The translations under genes were made by a program, and so were the position numbers. This document shows positions 1-11,631 of a DNA stretch of 64,000 nucleotides, piece after piece; the stretch's first letter is position 1; the number at the start of each line of letters is the position of its first letter. The notes beneath the pieces were generated by a model, which had not been told where the DNA came from, made no database searches, and saw nothing but the letters and a program-made list of their open reading frames with translations. This DNA comes from Amanita rubescens (Eukaryota; Basidiomycota; Agaricomycetes; Agaricales; Amanitaceae): NCBI GenBank assembly GCA_015039365.1, contig WION01000012.1, forward strand, positions 248,001-312,000. The letters run 5' to 3'.

Positions 1-1871
1 AAGAAGTCTGCCAATGGCGAAGAGACCTTCAGCTACGTCGGTCAATGGGAGGTTGAAGATCCTTCCATTGCTGTCATCGAGGGTGACAAGGGTCTCGTGG
101 CAAAGAGCAAGGCTGCTCACCATGCCATCTCGGCACCCTTCGCTACCCCCATTAGCTTCGGTGACAAATCCTTTTGTTGTCCAATATGAGGTCAAATATC
201 AAAAAGGCGGTAACTGCGGTGGTGGTTACGTCAAGCTTTTGGAAGATGGCTTCCAGACCAGCGGCAAGGAGTTCTCTGACACCACTCCTTGGGTTATCAT
301 GTTCGGCCCCGATCTTACTTGCCCGGGGACTAAGGTAAATGCGCCGTTCGTGTTGGCAGTCAGTCGCATTCTAACGAATGTACCCTCTAGGTCCACTTCA
401 TCTTCCGTCATACCAACCCTGTGACGCAGAAGACCGAAGAAAAGCATCTCAAGTTTTCTCCCAGACCTACCATTGAGAAGCTTACCAACCTGTACACTCT
501 CGTTGTTTAGTAAGTTTTTTTTTTCTTCTTGCGTTTTGAACGGCAATTTATTTAATTCGTGCTATTAATAGCCCGAACAACACATATGATGTTTCGCTTA
601 ATGGCGAGTCGTCCAAATCTGGTAATTTGCTTGAGGACTTCGAGCCTCCTGTCAACCCTTCCGAGGAGATCGACGATCCTGAAGACAAGAAGCCTGCCGA
701 CTGGGTTGACCAAGAGAAGATTTCTGACCCCGATGCAAAGAAGGTTTGTAGAGCTCCGAAATTGATGAATTCAGAAGCTGATGTCAAGTTACAGCCCAAT
801 GATTGGGATGAGGACGCACCTTATGAGATTCTCGACATGGACGCGAAGAAGCCAGATGATTGGCTTGATGAAGAGCCTGACACAATCGCTGACCCTGGTT
901 TGTGTTTCATGTTACGGATGCGCGTGCGTATTGTATAACGAATCCGCATATAGACGCCAGCAAGCCGGAAGAATGGGATGACGAAGAAGATGGTGACTAC
1001 ATTCCTCCCACTATTCCCAACCCCAAGTGTGACGCCGTCTCTGGCTGCGGTGAATGGAAGCGGTATGTTGTTAATTGTTTTTCGAAAATCATATCTCATT
1101 ACGTGAATTATAGTCCCTACAAGGCAAACCCCGACTATAAGGGCAAGTGGTTCGCACCTTTGATCCCAAACCCCGTATACAAGGGACCCTGGGCTCCCCG
1201 CAAGATCGCTAACCCTGCCTATTTCGAAGACAAGACTCCAGTCAGGAGTCTTCCCAAGATTGTAAGCCCCCCCTTTTGGTATCCTTTTATACAAATCCTG
1301 ATAGTCTTGACAGGGTGGTGTCGGTATTGAGCTTTGGACGATGACTGAAGATATTCTCTTCGACAACTTGTACATTGGTCACTCTGTTGAGGATGCTAAG
1401 GCATTCGCCGATGAGACCTTTGGCATCAAGAAGCCCCTTGAAGTGAAGGCGAACAAACCCGCTGTGTCTGACGATGATGAGGAAACCGATATTCCTTCCT
1501 TCAAGGAAGATCCTATTGGCTTTGTTCGCCAGAAGGTTCTCAACTTCGTGGAAGCTGCCAAGGAAGATCCTCTTGATGCATTCAAATCTCAACCTGAAAC
1601 TGGCGCTCTCTTGGTTGGCATCTTCCTCACTTTCTTCGGCATGCTTGGCGCATCCCTAGGCCTCATTGGAGGATCCAAGTCACAAATTACCACAGTTCGT
1701 AATTTGTTGATTCATTTTTTTGATTTGTTTCTTACCGCTCCTTAGTCAAAGAAGGGTGACTCAAAAAAGACCGATGCGGCTACACCTGATGACAAGAAGG
1801 CTGAGAGTGCACCGGTTGCTCCAGCAGGTGGTGAGAAGAAGGATGACGGTAGCCTGAAAAAGCGCAAGTGA
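1..1871 (+). CDS. CNE1: Calnexin, ER lectin chaperone (5' end missing)
   Basis: Membrane-bound ER chaperone that holds monoglucosylated glycoproteins during folding. The N-terminus lies outside the window. Visible are the lectin jelly-roll ([27 protein letters not shown]), then the proline-rich P-domain arm with both repeat types ([34 protein letters not shown], then [23 protein letters not shown]), the return to the lectin fold ([19 protein letters not shown]), one transmembrane helix ([21 protein letters not shown]) and a short lysine-rich cytosolic tail ending KKRK. Joining the frames needs seven short GT-AG introns, among them 335-390, 510-571 and 744-793. The gene is convergent with the delta-COP gene. 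The family call is secure; the exact 5' extent is unknown. Confidence 0.95.
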
Positions 1872-2123
1872 ATGAGTATGTAAAACTAGCCATGGACATA
1901 GGGTTCTTTTTTAGGGGTGTCCAATGGCAGCGCCGCCGCCGATACGGTGATAGGTCCTGGTTTAGAATTCAAAATATTACTAGTATTGTCGTATATACCA
2001 CCAACGCTGTCGGCGTTATTAATTGTAGGTGTTGTTGTTGTCGCGTTTATAGGAATAGGCACACGCATGCGCAGTGAGAATCATGTCGTTAACGGCGCCT
2101 CGTATTCACCGGCACCAATTTAA
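1872..2123 (+). CDS. Possible small single-helix membrane protein directly after calnexin
   Basis: An ATG begins at the base after the calnexin stop. Its codon leads into a GTATGT donor (1876) and a TTTTTTAG acceptor (1914). Splicing this 39-nt intron gives a 70-residue frame, starting MRVSNGSAAADT, with a strongly hydrophobic run (ILLVLSYIPP then LLIVGVVVVAFIGIG), a basic TRMR stop-transfer and a polar tail. I do not recognise a family. The intron is shorter than its neighbours, so this could instead be a spliced calnexin 3' UTR with a chance open frame. Confidence 0.35.
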
Positions 2124-2217
2124 CGTTCCAGTGCCTATGAGCGGGCCCCAGTGATAAGGTTCATGTAGTACTTTAGTATTTCAACTACACACCAACTCAT
2201 GATCACCGTCTACATAA

Positions 2218-4110
2218 CTACACAACCTGGTAATTTTCAGTACTAACGGACGCATCCACCGAAAAGTCCGGGTTGTCTCCGCCATTAACGTTGACAACAG
2301 AAATGATGTTCACCCCAGCGAGACTTCCTTGGCCTATAAAGTTCACTTTGACCGGGAAGAACATGGCTGGATCGTCCCCGTTGACACTGAAAACCAGCGA
2401 ACCAGATCGAGTGTCATCATTGGGTGATATTACAGGGATGGACCAAGCAAGGGAATGTGATGATGGGTCAAGTGACCATTCGCCTGTATGAGAGCTGACC
2501 GTTGGGTAAGACCCGTCCCTATTCAACACGAAATATAAGAGTCAATTTGTACCGAGACTCGCGCATACTTACGGTAGAGGTATCAGGATGACAACGTCGT
2601 ACAGAGTGACGATCTCGTTGTCAAGCTCGTATTCCATGCTGACTTCACATGTCCCGTCGTTGTTCGGAGTAGGCCAGCAATTTACTGTGACTTGGTTTTA
2701 ATTAACGATCCCGGGCACCACGCCAGAACTTACTTGACAAGGGTACATTGCTTTCGTCTGTGCCCGCGTACCTCCATCTAAGTACCGTAAGATTTTGATT
2801 CACCGGGAAAGGTTTTGCAGAATCCTTCAACGCGATAATGCGCTCCTGTCCAGGGGCAAATTTGGCTGTATGTGGGTGTTGCTTGAATTGCAGAGCGTGG
2901 CCGAAATCAACCGATGGTGGCCGCATAGTAAGTTTGATAAACTCGAACGTGGAATCCGAGATATGAAGGTTCATATCGCCATGGAGTTCCATCGATTGCA
3001 CACCTCCGTCGCGGAGGAGCGAAAGGGATACCTTCTCCTTAATCGTGATGTGGACACTGGAAAACGTTCAGTTCATCCGATCACATGTATACAGTACTGT
3101 CGATTACCTCTGTTGTGGCACTTCTGGTAGACTGCCGCGCTCGCTCGCCCTTTGCAACGCTGGTTCCGAGGTAGCAACCGGCGTTGGAGGTATCGAAATC
3201 TCAGGACTGGAGACAGCAGCTTCGCCACCCAGTGCATCCAAAAGTTCTGCTTGCCTAGTCTTCTTTGCACCGAGTTTCATGCCCGTACCCTTGAAAGCCG
3301 GAGCACGGGGCGTGGATGAGATAGGCGACGCAGTGTTGATGCGAGTCACAGGTTCCGGTGCTTCAAAGCGAGATACGGGCGAGTAGCCTGTAACGCCTCC
3401 ACCAATGTAACTTCCACCTCCGGTACCAGCGGTGCGTCTCTGTTGCTCACGGCGTTGCATCTCTAGCTGTTTCGCGCGCCGCTTAAGCTCCTCCTTGGCT
3501 TCAGCTTCTTTATTCTACTTCAGTCAGACACCTGCAGTCGATGTACAGTCGCATATCAACTCGCCTTGGCAATAATTTCTTGTATCTTTTCTTCGTGGCT
3601 CTCCATTTCCAGGATATTTCTAACCTGCACCAGGTTGACCTGCTCCCGATAACCCAAACTAACAACCTCGTCAAAAGCACCCAACAGTTCAAACGCGTGC
3701 TTCAAGATCTCCCGCTCGTCCGCACTTCTGCAGATATCCGAGACCACGCGTGCAAATAGATGAAGAGTGTCTATATCTTGAAGAATGTTCGAAGCTTTGT
3801 TGGTTATAAGGAGGATGTACAGGTCTTCGAGCGGTTGATATACATAGCGAACATCGGCGGTCTCGACGCTCGTATGTTGGGTATTTGTTGGAATGAGTTT
3901 TGGGAATGATGCAAGAAGAGATTCGATTCTTGTCCGCGTCATATCGCGGAACTGGCGTGAAATAACGGCTGTCCTATCCTCATCATCAAATATCTAGGCG
4001 ATGCCAAAGAACTCTTACGCTTGCCGCCTTTAGTGCATATTGAGGTTGCCAGCACGACCTGTATCTTCCTTTTAGATTACGTCGGCGAACAACTCGAGGA
4101 CACAAACCAT
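2218..4110 (-). CDS. RET2: Coatomer subunit delta (delta-COP)
   Basis: Medium-chain subunit of the COPI coat, which drives Golgi-to-ER retrograde vesicle budding. The start is a lone-codon exon: ATG at 4110, then a 49-nt intron (4107-4059), then VVLATSICTKGGK, and after a second intron (4018-3969) PVISRQFRDMTRTRIESLL. This is the longin-type N-terminus of the family. It continues through RYVYQPLEDLYILLITNKASNI and the SHEEKIQEIIAKA helix, a proline/serine linker (3460-3104), and the C-terminal mu-homology domain, with HGDMNLHISD and LRWRYAGTDESNVPLS, to the stop at 2218. Without the one-codon first exon the gene appears to lack a start. Confidence 0.93.
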
Positions 4111-4300
4111 GGTTTTTGTCGTTGATTTATTCTAGTGACCGCCTGGCTGTCGACACGTACTTAATTTACTAGCCTCAACTGATTTGTGTATTTGATGTCC
4201 AAGGAAATGACAAACAACCCGATTTGTTACTCGGCGTTCCATGTTGCAGTCGCGTCTGCAATTTCGTAGACTCTGTAACTTCACGCTAACCACTGTCAAC

Positions 4301-5945
4301 ATGACGAGACGCTCTCACTCTGCCTCGCCCTCACCAAGACATCATAAGCGACCAAAACTAAGGCACCTCACGTCCGAGGATTTTAAGAATGGCGTATTTC
4401 TGGCACCTATGGTGCGATCCGGAGCTCGTGCGTCTATCCAACTCCTTGCCAGGCCTCAAACGATATATCTGATTGGATGTACAGTGCCTACCCGATTACT
4501 TGCCCTTCAGCATGGAGCAACGCTTGTGTGGGGGCCGGAGATAGTCGACAAAGCAATCCTTCACGCAACGCGAGAAGTTGATCGTACGTGTATTCACCAA
4601 TACAAGTATGTTTTGCAAAATCCTGATACTTTTCCTACTGCTATGTCTCATGCGCGCGTGAACGACTCGTCCACTACCAGCCGTAACAGGCGTGATTTCA
4701 TACCACGGCGTCTCACGCGCAATCTTCACAACGCATCCCGTCGAAAAGCCGTACCTCATATATCAAATCGGATCTGCCGATCCTGAGCTCGCAGTCCAGG
4801 CAGCCAAAACCGTGATGCAAGATGTATCAGGGGTTGACCTCAACTGCGGGTGCCCAAAATCGTTCTCGACGCACGCTGGAATGGGAGCTGCTCTGCTCAC
4901 TAACCCGGATCTGTTGTGCTCGATATTGAAGGCTCTTCGGGAGGCAATGCCACCAGAGATTTCTGTCTCTGCCAAGATTCGCTTGTTACCGTCGCAAGAT
5001 GACACGCTAAAACTCGTGGAGAGGATCATTGATACAGGTGTTAGTGCGCTGACAGTGCATTGTCGGACAAGGAATATGCGCGATCGGGATGCGGCACTGA
5101 TTGACAGGTTGAATGGGATTGTGGAATTCGTGAATGGGATGGGTAAAGGAGTAGCCGTTGTTGAAAATGGGGATTGCTTGGGATGGGAGGATGCTACGCG
5201 GGTGAGACAGGCCACAGGTGAGTTCTATCCCAGCGTTTAAGTTGAGAGACGCGAATGTCCATCAGTGTCCATGCTGACTTTCGAGTTTAAAAGGTGCACA
5301 TTCGGTCATGATTGCGCGCGCTGCCGAATCAAACCCTACGTGCTTTTCTTCAACGCCCATGATAGACCTTGAAAAGACCTTATGGCCTAAATATCTAAGA
5401 CTCGTAAGCACTTTCGTCCGTCTCTCAAGTGATATTCTACTCTTCAATAGGCAAGATACCTCGATAACTACTGGGGACTTACAAAATTTTGCATAGCCCA
5501 ATTCAAGGGCTCATACGTCACCATGAAAAGATCTGAGGCGACACAACTGCGGAATAAGCTGTCACAAGCCAAGAGCTATGATGACGTATCAGCCTTTGTC
5601 GACGATTCTTGGATAGGTGCGGAAATCTTCCAGGAAATCATCCAATCTATCGAATCGCGACCACCGCGAGAGCACCAACTCACCATGCCTAGCAAATTAC
5701 CAGAGGCATCAGACGCGGCTTCAGATACGACGGAGAAATCGGACACTTCAACCCTCGGATCTTTGCGAGGTTCGCCGGAACCTCTGGGGGCCATCACACC
5801 GCGAGGTACACAGAACCCTGAACCACCTGGATCAGGAGCACCTCTGCTGCCAAACGAGCTGCGAAGACCGTTACCGTCTATCATCACCGGACAAAATGCT
5901 ATGACACCGACACCGACACCTGCCAGTAGCCAATCAGCCCTGTAA
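4301..5945 (+). CDS. SMM1: tRNA-dihydrouridine(20) synthase, DUS2 type
   Basis: FMN-dependent enzyme that reduces uridine 20 in the tRNA D-loop with NAD(P)H. Recognisable parts are FKNGVFLAPMVRSGA (FMN-site start of the TIM barrel), LPTRLLALQHGATLVWGPEIVDKAI, the active-site segment GVDLNCGCPKSFS with the catalytic cysteine, a GMGAALL loop, ALTVHCRTRNMRDRD and VVENGDCLGWEDA. The Dus helical domain and a long low-complexity Pro/Ser/Thr tail (after 5690) follow. The start at 4301 gives a basic MTRRSHSASPS leader; an in-frame ATG at 4241 is possible. Introns lie near 4427-4486, after 4583, and after 5218. There is no double-stranded-RNA-binding domain like that of the animal enzyme. Confidence 0.92.
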
Positions 5946-6014
5946 TATATCATTGTTTATAATAAAAGGAATGGGATTTCAGCAATTTGCCGACATTTGT
6001 CAATCCAGATAAGT

Positions 6015-6235
6015 TCATAAAGCACCCACTGGCTTCGAATGGGAACTCCATTCGTATGGTGAGGTTAGCCATTTACCACGCTCTCCAAACACTGGTACTT
6101 CAAAATGAGGGAAGCCCTGTATGACTCCTCGAGCGCCATTTCCTCCTGCTAAAAGACTCAGCTGCGAAAGAAAGTTAGCGTATCATTCCAAGTTCAAGGG
6201 TTAGACGCACCAGTGTTGATGGAGTCCCGTACTAC
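6015..6235 (-). CDS. Short spliced exon pair of unknown origin
   Basis: In the gap between DUS2 and the tRNA gene, the minus strand holds an open exon ending FGERGKWLTSPYEWSS.. and a stop at 6015. It is preceded by a textbook intron (GTGCGT donor near 6210, GCTAAC branch site, CAG acceptor) and by a small exon that itself follows a pyrimidine tract and TAG. No credible start is visible upstream, where the tRNA gene begins. It looks like the 3' end of a protein gene cut off from the rest, but I do not recognise the family. Confidence 0.3.
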
Positions 6236-6316
6236 GAGAAAAGAAAGTGTTGAGGGCACATGGCGGCCAAATTCGATCGAATCTATACAACACGGCCTTG
6301 TTTGGAGAAAAAGTTA

Positions 6317-6402
6317 TGGACACACCCGGAATTGAACCGGGCACCCCCCGCAAACATCACTTTGTGCTAAGCGGATGTGATAACCAACTACACCATGTGC
6401 CC
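6317..6402 (-). tRNA. tRNA-Ala (anticodon AGC) with a 12-nt intron
   Basis: Read on the minus strand it folds as a full cloverleaf. The acceptor stem GGGCACA pairs with TGTGTCC and includes the G3:U70 wobble that is the alanine identity element. There is a D arm (GGTGTAGTTGGTTATC), an anticodon stem TCCGC/GCGGG and a T arm CCCGG-TTCAATT-CCGGG, with discriminator A at 6317. The anticodon loop reads TT-AGC-A, then a 12-nt insertion at the canonical intron site (after position 37), then T. A nuclear, processed tRNA gene. Confidence 0.9.
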
Positions 6403-6496
6403 TGCGGAGAGTTAAAAATAAACCACATCTCAGCTTCAACAGCATATACTATTGATGATGCATTGATGTATCATCCTTACAGCGCCGTACGTCCAA

Positions 6497-9400
6497 CTAA
6501 GGCTCGACCTCCCCGGCGTCAATATCGACTAACTCTCTTCCTTCCTCCACCATTTCACCATTCTTACATCCGATCGCCTTGACCACGCCATCCACGCTAG
6601 CCCTCAGCACCGTCTCCGTCTTCATACTTTCCAAAACCACCACCGCCTGTCCCTTCTCAACCTTGTCGCCTACCTTGACTTTAACCTCCACAACGAGACT
6701 AGGCATGGGCGCCTTCAATGCTCCTCTCGTTGCAGCGGCGCCGAGGACATCCCCTCCCAAAGAGAGAAGCCATTTGGGAGCAGGGAGGACAAGCGTGGTT
6801 TTATGCCCATCGTTGAAGATGTGAAGTCGTTCCATGGTATTCGGAGACTGTTGCGAAACCGGCACGGCTGGAGGTGGAGGTTGCGAGATGATAGTGGTTG
6901 TTATACATTGTGCATTGAGTGTCGTAGATAAGGTAGTAGGTGTGGTGAGGTGCGCAGAAACAGATGAAAAAGTTGTCGTCTCGCCCGATGTGCGGACGGT
7001 GATGTCGTATTTATCACGAGACGTGGAAATGATGTGGACTTGTTGCTTGCGCGTCCAAGCCGGATTCGGTTTGTACAGCTATTGTACGTTCGTATACGTC
7101 TCCGCCAAACCTGCGAGACGCCAATGACGTCCATGGCGATTGTTTGACAAGTGGCAATGGATTGTTGTCGCGTAAGGCAACAAAGAGACCGGCCTGTGCC
7201 AGTACTTCCGGTGTAGGTTCCAAAATAGGCGGGAATAGTTCGTCAAAGTGTTTCTAAGATGCCGCATCAGTATGACGCAAGATAGGAACTGCAAAATATA
7301 TACCGAAATGAATCCCGTCTCGACATCCTCGTCGATAAAAGCCTTGTTCCCTGCCAAGGCCCGCAAGAACTCCACATTTGTAGAGACGCCGACGACATGG
7401 TATTCATCCAGTGCCTTTCGCAACATCCGCAGAGCTTCTGTTCTATCTCTTCCGTGCACTACCACTTTGGCAATCATGGGGTCATAGAATACACCAATTT
7501 GTGCCCCTTGGGTGAATCCTTGTTCAATCCTTAAGGAAGGAGTTACCGATAATTGCGTGTTACCGCTAATATTATCGGAAGAGAGTTGATCGGCTGTATA
7601 AGGTGTCGCAAATACGGTTGTTGGTGTTGGTGTGGAAAGGTATAGTAGTTGGCCCGAATCGGGAAGGAAGTTGTTGCGAGGATTTTCTGCATATATCCGT
7701 GCTTCGAATGCGTGCCCCACGAGAGGAATAGATGATTGAGACAGAGGAAGCGGGTTTCCTGCCGCAACCTATTCGTAATCGCGATGAAAAAAAATCATCG
7801 CTCTACACTAGCGCACATAATCTCACCTCCAGCTGCCATTCTACGAGGTCTAGTCCGGTGACCATTTCTGTGACGGGATGTTCCACTTGCAACCGGGTGT
7901 TCCTGCAAGGACACAATTAGGACGTTTGCCGCTGAACTCAAAGCTTACTCACATTTCCATGAAATAGAATTTCTGGGTATCGTTGTCGAATATGAACTCG
8001 ACAGTGCCTGCACCGACGTAGTTGACGGCACGTGCTGCAGCAACTGCTTTTGCGCTCAGATCTGCACGCAACTCTGGCGTCAGTCCCGGCGCAGGTGCCT
8101 GATCATGACATCACTAAGTGCATTTGAACAAGAGAAGCATTACCCTGACCTACCTCTTCTATAATTTTCTGGTTCCTCCGTTGCACGGAGCAATCTCGCT
8201 CCCAAAGACTGACAACATTTCCAAGTGTATCCGCAAAGACTTGCACTTCAACGTGTCTGGGATGTTGGATGTACTTCTCGACGAGAACCATATCATTTCC
8301 AAAAGCCTTGAGGGACTCCCGCTGAGCAGATGACAGTTCTTCTTGGAAAGCTTCAGGCGTAGGTGTTGACACTATTCGCATACCCTTGCCGCCACCACCA
8401 TGAATAGCCTTGATTAACACTGGGAAACCTAGACGCAGAATGCTTAGGGACGGGCGATAAAAGCATGACGTCGGAAGTCACACCTATCTTCTTCGATTCT
8501 TCGTATAAGAAGGTCGGATCTTGGTTCTCTCCATGATACCCGGGCACGCAAGGCACTCCGGCAGCTGCGTCTAATATCAGTAACTTCAATTTACATTAGT
8601 GGGAAACGATTTACCCGACATGATGTTCTTTGATTCACTGTATGACACCTTAAATAAGTGGCAGAAGGTGCACACAACGAGGTCCTACCTCTTAGAACCC
8701 ATGCTAATAATGGCGCTCGCAGGCGGACCAATAAACACAATCCCTTCCTGTGTTAGCTTCTCTGCGAACGCTGCATTCTCGCTCAAGAATCCATATCTAA
8801 ATTCGCAACCACGTTTATCTCACAAGATTCAAGACCTAATTAAAGAGCATACCCTGGATGGACAGCTTGAGCACCACTCCGATGACACACTTCAATAATT
8901 CGGTCCATTCTGAGCTGTTTTTGATTACTTTAGACTATGGTGACGTTGTGTGTGCAACAACACGAACATAACTCTCCGCAGAGGGTGCAGGGCCTATGCA
9001 ATACGCTTCATCTGCCTTCCAACACAATCAGTCAATCCAACCAAAGTTTTAAGCTAGTATCAAACGCACCAGCTTGACGTGTAACGCTTCCCTGTCCACT
9101 TCACTAAACACAGCAACAGTCTTGATACCGAGCTTCCTGGCCGTACGTATAATGCGACAAGCAATCTCTCCTCTTACATTATTTGTTATTACCTGAAAAA
9201 CAAAAGTAACCAGTCCAATCACCTGTTCGCTATCAATATCTTGTCAAAATGTGGACGCCGTGGTTGTGTCGAACCTACTCGCATTCAATCGCGTCAGCTA
9301 ATGGCTGTGATGTGGCTTGAAGCACAATTACCATTATGGCTTTGGGATGCAAAGCTCCTCAGTGCCGGATAACTACTGTTCTGTCTTGGCCTCCTTGACG

Positions 9401-9533
9401 CTGTAGTTACGCCCCTACGATTAGTATGAGCTGGCGTCATTGACGTGCGGGGCAACAAGATGCCCGGCGCTGCTACGCGACCAAGGGTGCCCTGCAGGCG
9501 TCGGGCAGCTAAAGAACGCCGAGATGGTATCAT
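6497..9533 (-). CDS. MCCA: 3-methylcrotonyl-CoA carboxylase, biotinylated alpha subunit
   Basis: Mitochondrial enzyme of leucine breakdown; this subunit carries the biotin carboxylase and biotin-carrier parts. It starts with a basic, Ser/Arg-rich presequence ([34 protein letters not shown]) that looks mitochondrial. The ATP-grasp core follows: [27 protein letters not shown] (glycine loop), [53 protein letters not shown]. The biotinyl domain has ESMKTE with the biotinylated lysine near 6622 and APMPS at its turn. At least eight introns are needed. The carrier motif and the lack of a carboxyltransferase domain favour MCC alpha over pyruvate carboxylase; propionyl-CoA carboxylase is the main alternative. 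Confidence 0.88.
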
Positions 9534-9639
9534 TTGACTGAGCTTGGATGTAAGAGTTGAGATACGGAGTAGTGCGTGAGCGAGTCCGGCAGGAACATCG
9601 CCCGCGCTACTACCGAGATCCGGTGATCACGACGTCACA

Positions 9640-9716
9640 TTCGTCCCATGTCCGATCCCCCCTCTCCAGTTGTCCCAGTTCTCTGTTACCTTTTGTCATC
9701 CGATGTTCATATTTAA
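9640..9716 (-). pseudogene. Fragment of the Bmt5 gene 3' end
   Basis: About 75 nt closely match the last codons of the Bmt5 gene at 11653-11735 in the same orientation. On the minus strand it still reads YEHRMTKGNREL..GDRTWDE, compared with YEHRMTKGDRAYG..EDRTWEF in the intact gene. It sits in the upstream region of the MCC alpha gene and joins directly to the CLF1 fragment. The two Bmt5 tails form a direct repeat around the 2-kb insert between them. Confidence 0.75.
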
Positions 9717-10486
9717 AGGAAGTGTATGAATGTGCTGTTGCCCCAAGCCCCTCCAGGAGGCGAGAAGCAGTACTGGCGGCGGTATATCTTCCTCTGACCG
9801 AATTACGTCTCATTCGAGGACATCGAGACAAAGGTAGGCCCATGTACCGAATGTTTGCGAAATTTGAGATCCGGGGCTGGATATCCATACTGTTCGCAAA
9901 ATTCTACCGCTGTCGCGATGTGCCCAACGGAAGCCCTGCCCAAAGATTACATCGACTTGGACATGGAGGTATGCGCGGTTCATTTTCCAAGTGTAACAAG
10001 ACATTTCATAGATCGTAACTTCGGGAATTTGACTGTACAAAAACCTTGTACGAGAAATACGTCTTTTTTTGCCCTACTCAATAAACGAATTCCACTTCTC
10101 TCAATCCTGCCAACTCGAGCCGGAACCACAGATACAAGCCTTTGTCCCATACCCGTACCATTTTTGAGCTCGGTGTACCACTATGGAGGGCATACATTAA
10201 CTTTGAATCGTGATCATGCGAGCGGCTTGTTTTAGTTAGTGGATACGTCAAAGTGTGGATTTCCTATGCACTATTCGACGGAGAGCCGATGCAAGCTCCG
10301 AAGGCGGAACGCGAAGACGAAGAATAATAGGACGAGGAACGTGAAGTGAAAATGGTACCCGGCGACCCTATACGAGCTCGGCAGATGTTCTCGCTAGGTT
10401 GCAAGTATGTCAAATCAAAACGTCTAAAAAACGAGCTCTGTACTTTCTCCGCCATGATGCCCGAACTCCGAGTCGTACTAAATTGA
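9712..10486 (+). pseudogene. Degenerate C-terminal piece of the splicing factor CLF1 (Crooked neck)
   Basis: Frames must be switched repeatedly, but the order of matches follows the HAT-repeat protein: VYECAVA / PPGGEKQYWRRYIFL (then a stop), FEDIETK, FAKFEIR, CPTEALPKDYIDLDME, TLYEKY, RTIFELGVPLWRAYINFES, VWISYALFDGEPM, KMVPGDPIRARQM, SKRLKNE and AMMPELR before the final stop. Stops and shifts show it is dead. Clf1 is an essential scaffold of the spliceosomal Prp19-associated complex, so an intact copy should exist elsewhere. A shorter relative lies at 22665-23175. Confidence 0.75.
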
Positions 10487-10683
10487 ATCATGCAACTACC
10501 CGCGCGTGTCAGCCATACCCGTGAAGTCGCAGACATTGTCAAACATTTTACCACGGAGTCTGAGACTGACTACGTCCAAGTTCATTTCATCTCAACTCAC
10601 CGTTTGACTGTTTGAACAGTGACCCACGTTACAGTACGTTACATAAAGCATGATCACCCTCACTGTTGACGGGAACGATAGGT

Positions 10684-11555
10684 ATGACATCACCAGAGAA
10701 GTTGTGCGTCAAGGTTGCACTTTGGGGAGGGCAATGGGACAATATAAAGCTCTTCGAGGAGACGACATCTCTCCTTCCCAAGTTGAATTACCCTCCCGTG
10801 CCTCCCTCTCCGGTTGCGAACAATCCTGAGGCTGTTGCTGCTCAGCAAGATTTTCTCCGCGAGTTGTCTATGTGCCACACCGTCCCGGTGGAACACTTGT
10901 TCCAAGTGATACGGTTACTAGGTGAAGGAGCCCACTATCGTATCAGCGAGGTTGCTATTACGAAGCGTCGATTTCTTATACAACACGAAGGGGTTGTGGT
11001 GAGGGCACACCATCAGTCCCTCCCAGAAGACCGAGGATTCTTCATCTTCATCAACCGGGGCATCGATTTCTACCGATTAGGACCATTTTCCTTGTCGCGA
11101 AAGTTTGCTACCGACCATGTCGACTGTCGCCTCACACAAACACCGGCACACTCTTCTACAGTCATCTGGCGGGTAGCCCCTAACAACGGTTACACTTTCA
11201 ACCTCACCTTACTAGAAATTTCTCTTTTACTGAATATGGTTTCCTCGGCCAATCGCACTTATAATACTCTACAAAGAAATTGCTTTTGGTTTGCAGGCCT
11301 CGCGAAGGTGGCAATCGAACGGATCATTAGACGTCAACAACCTTTTGGACCGCAGCTTCTCTTCAACCTCGCGCAAGACAGAAAGTGCCTGAGGATCGGC
11401 ACAGCGAATTTGTCTGATGAGGACATGGACCAATTCCTCACAACATATTATAATGATCCGGTAGGTTGTTCTATTCTGATAGTCGAATCAAATTAACTCA
11501 TGAAATTGCTCAGCTTCTTCAGCAACAACAGGCTCAGCCAGATCTGGAGACATGA
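10684..11555 (+). CDS. Unknown protein with YNxLxxNCFWF motif, copy 1
   Basis: A frame of 259 codons from the ATG at 10684 to the donor at 11461 is joined, across a 53-nt intron (11461-11513), to a final exon ending LLQQQQAQPDLET. I know no named function. Features shared with two other copies in this window are an N-terminal MTS..LWG segment, QQDFLRELSMCHTV, HYRISEVAITKRRFLIQHE, STVIWRVAPNNGYTF and YNTLQRNCFWFAGLAKVAIERI (Cys near residue 200). The Asn-Cys followed by aromatic residues, after a region with conserved His, recalls the NC box of permuted papain-like (LRAT-type) folds; that is inference. The start at MTSPEK is chosen because copy 3 begins at the same place. It sits between the CLF1 fragment and the Bmt5 gene. 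Confidence 0.7.
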
Positions 11556-11631
11556 AGCACACAATACGTCGTCGCGCAGAAACGGTAAGAGGAAGCATTC
11601 TACAGCCTAGGACGAGCGCATCCTATTCGTA

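Noticed and set aside
6317..6402. tRNA-Val, suggested by the GGTGTAGTTGG D arm
   Set aside because: The anticodon loop reads AGC once the 12-nt intron is removed, and the acceptor stem has the G3:U70 pair of alanine tRNAs.
9610..9888. Minus-strand frame of 92 codons as a new gene
   Set aside because: Its start side is antisense to the CLF1 fragment and its end is the Bmt5 tail copy. It is a chimera of two fragments.
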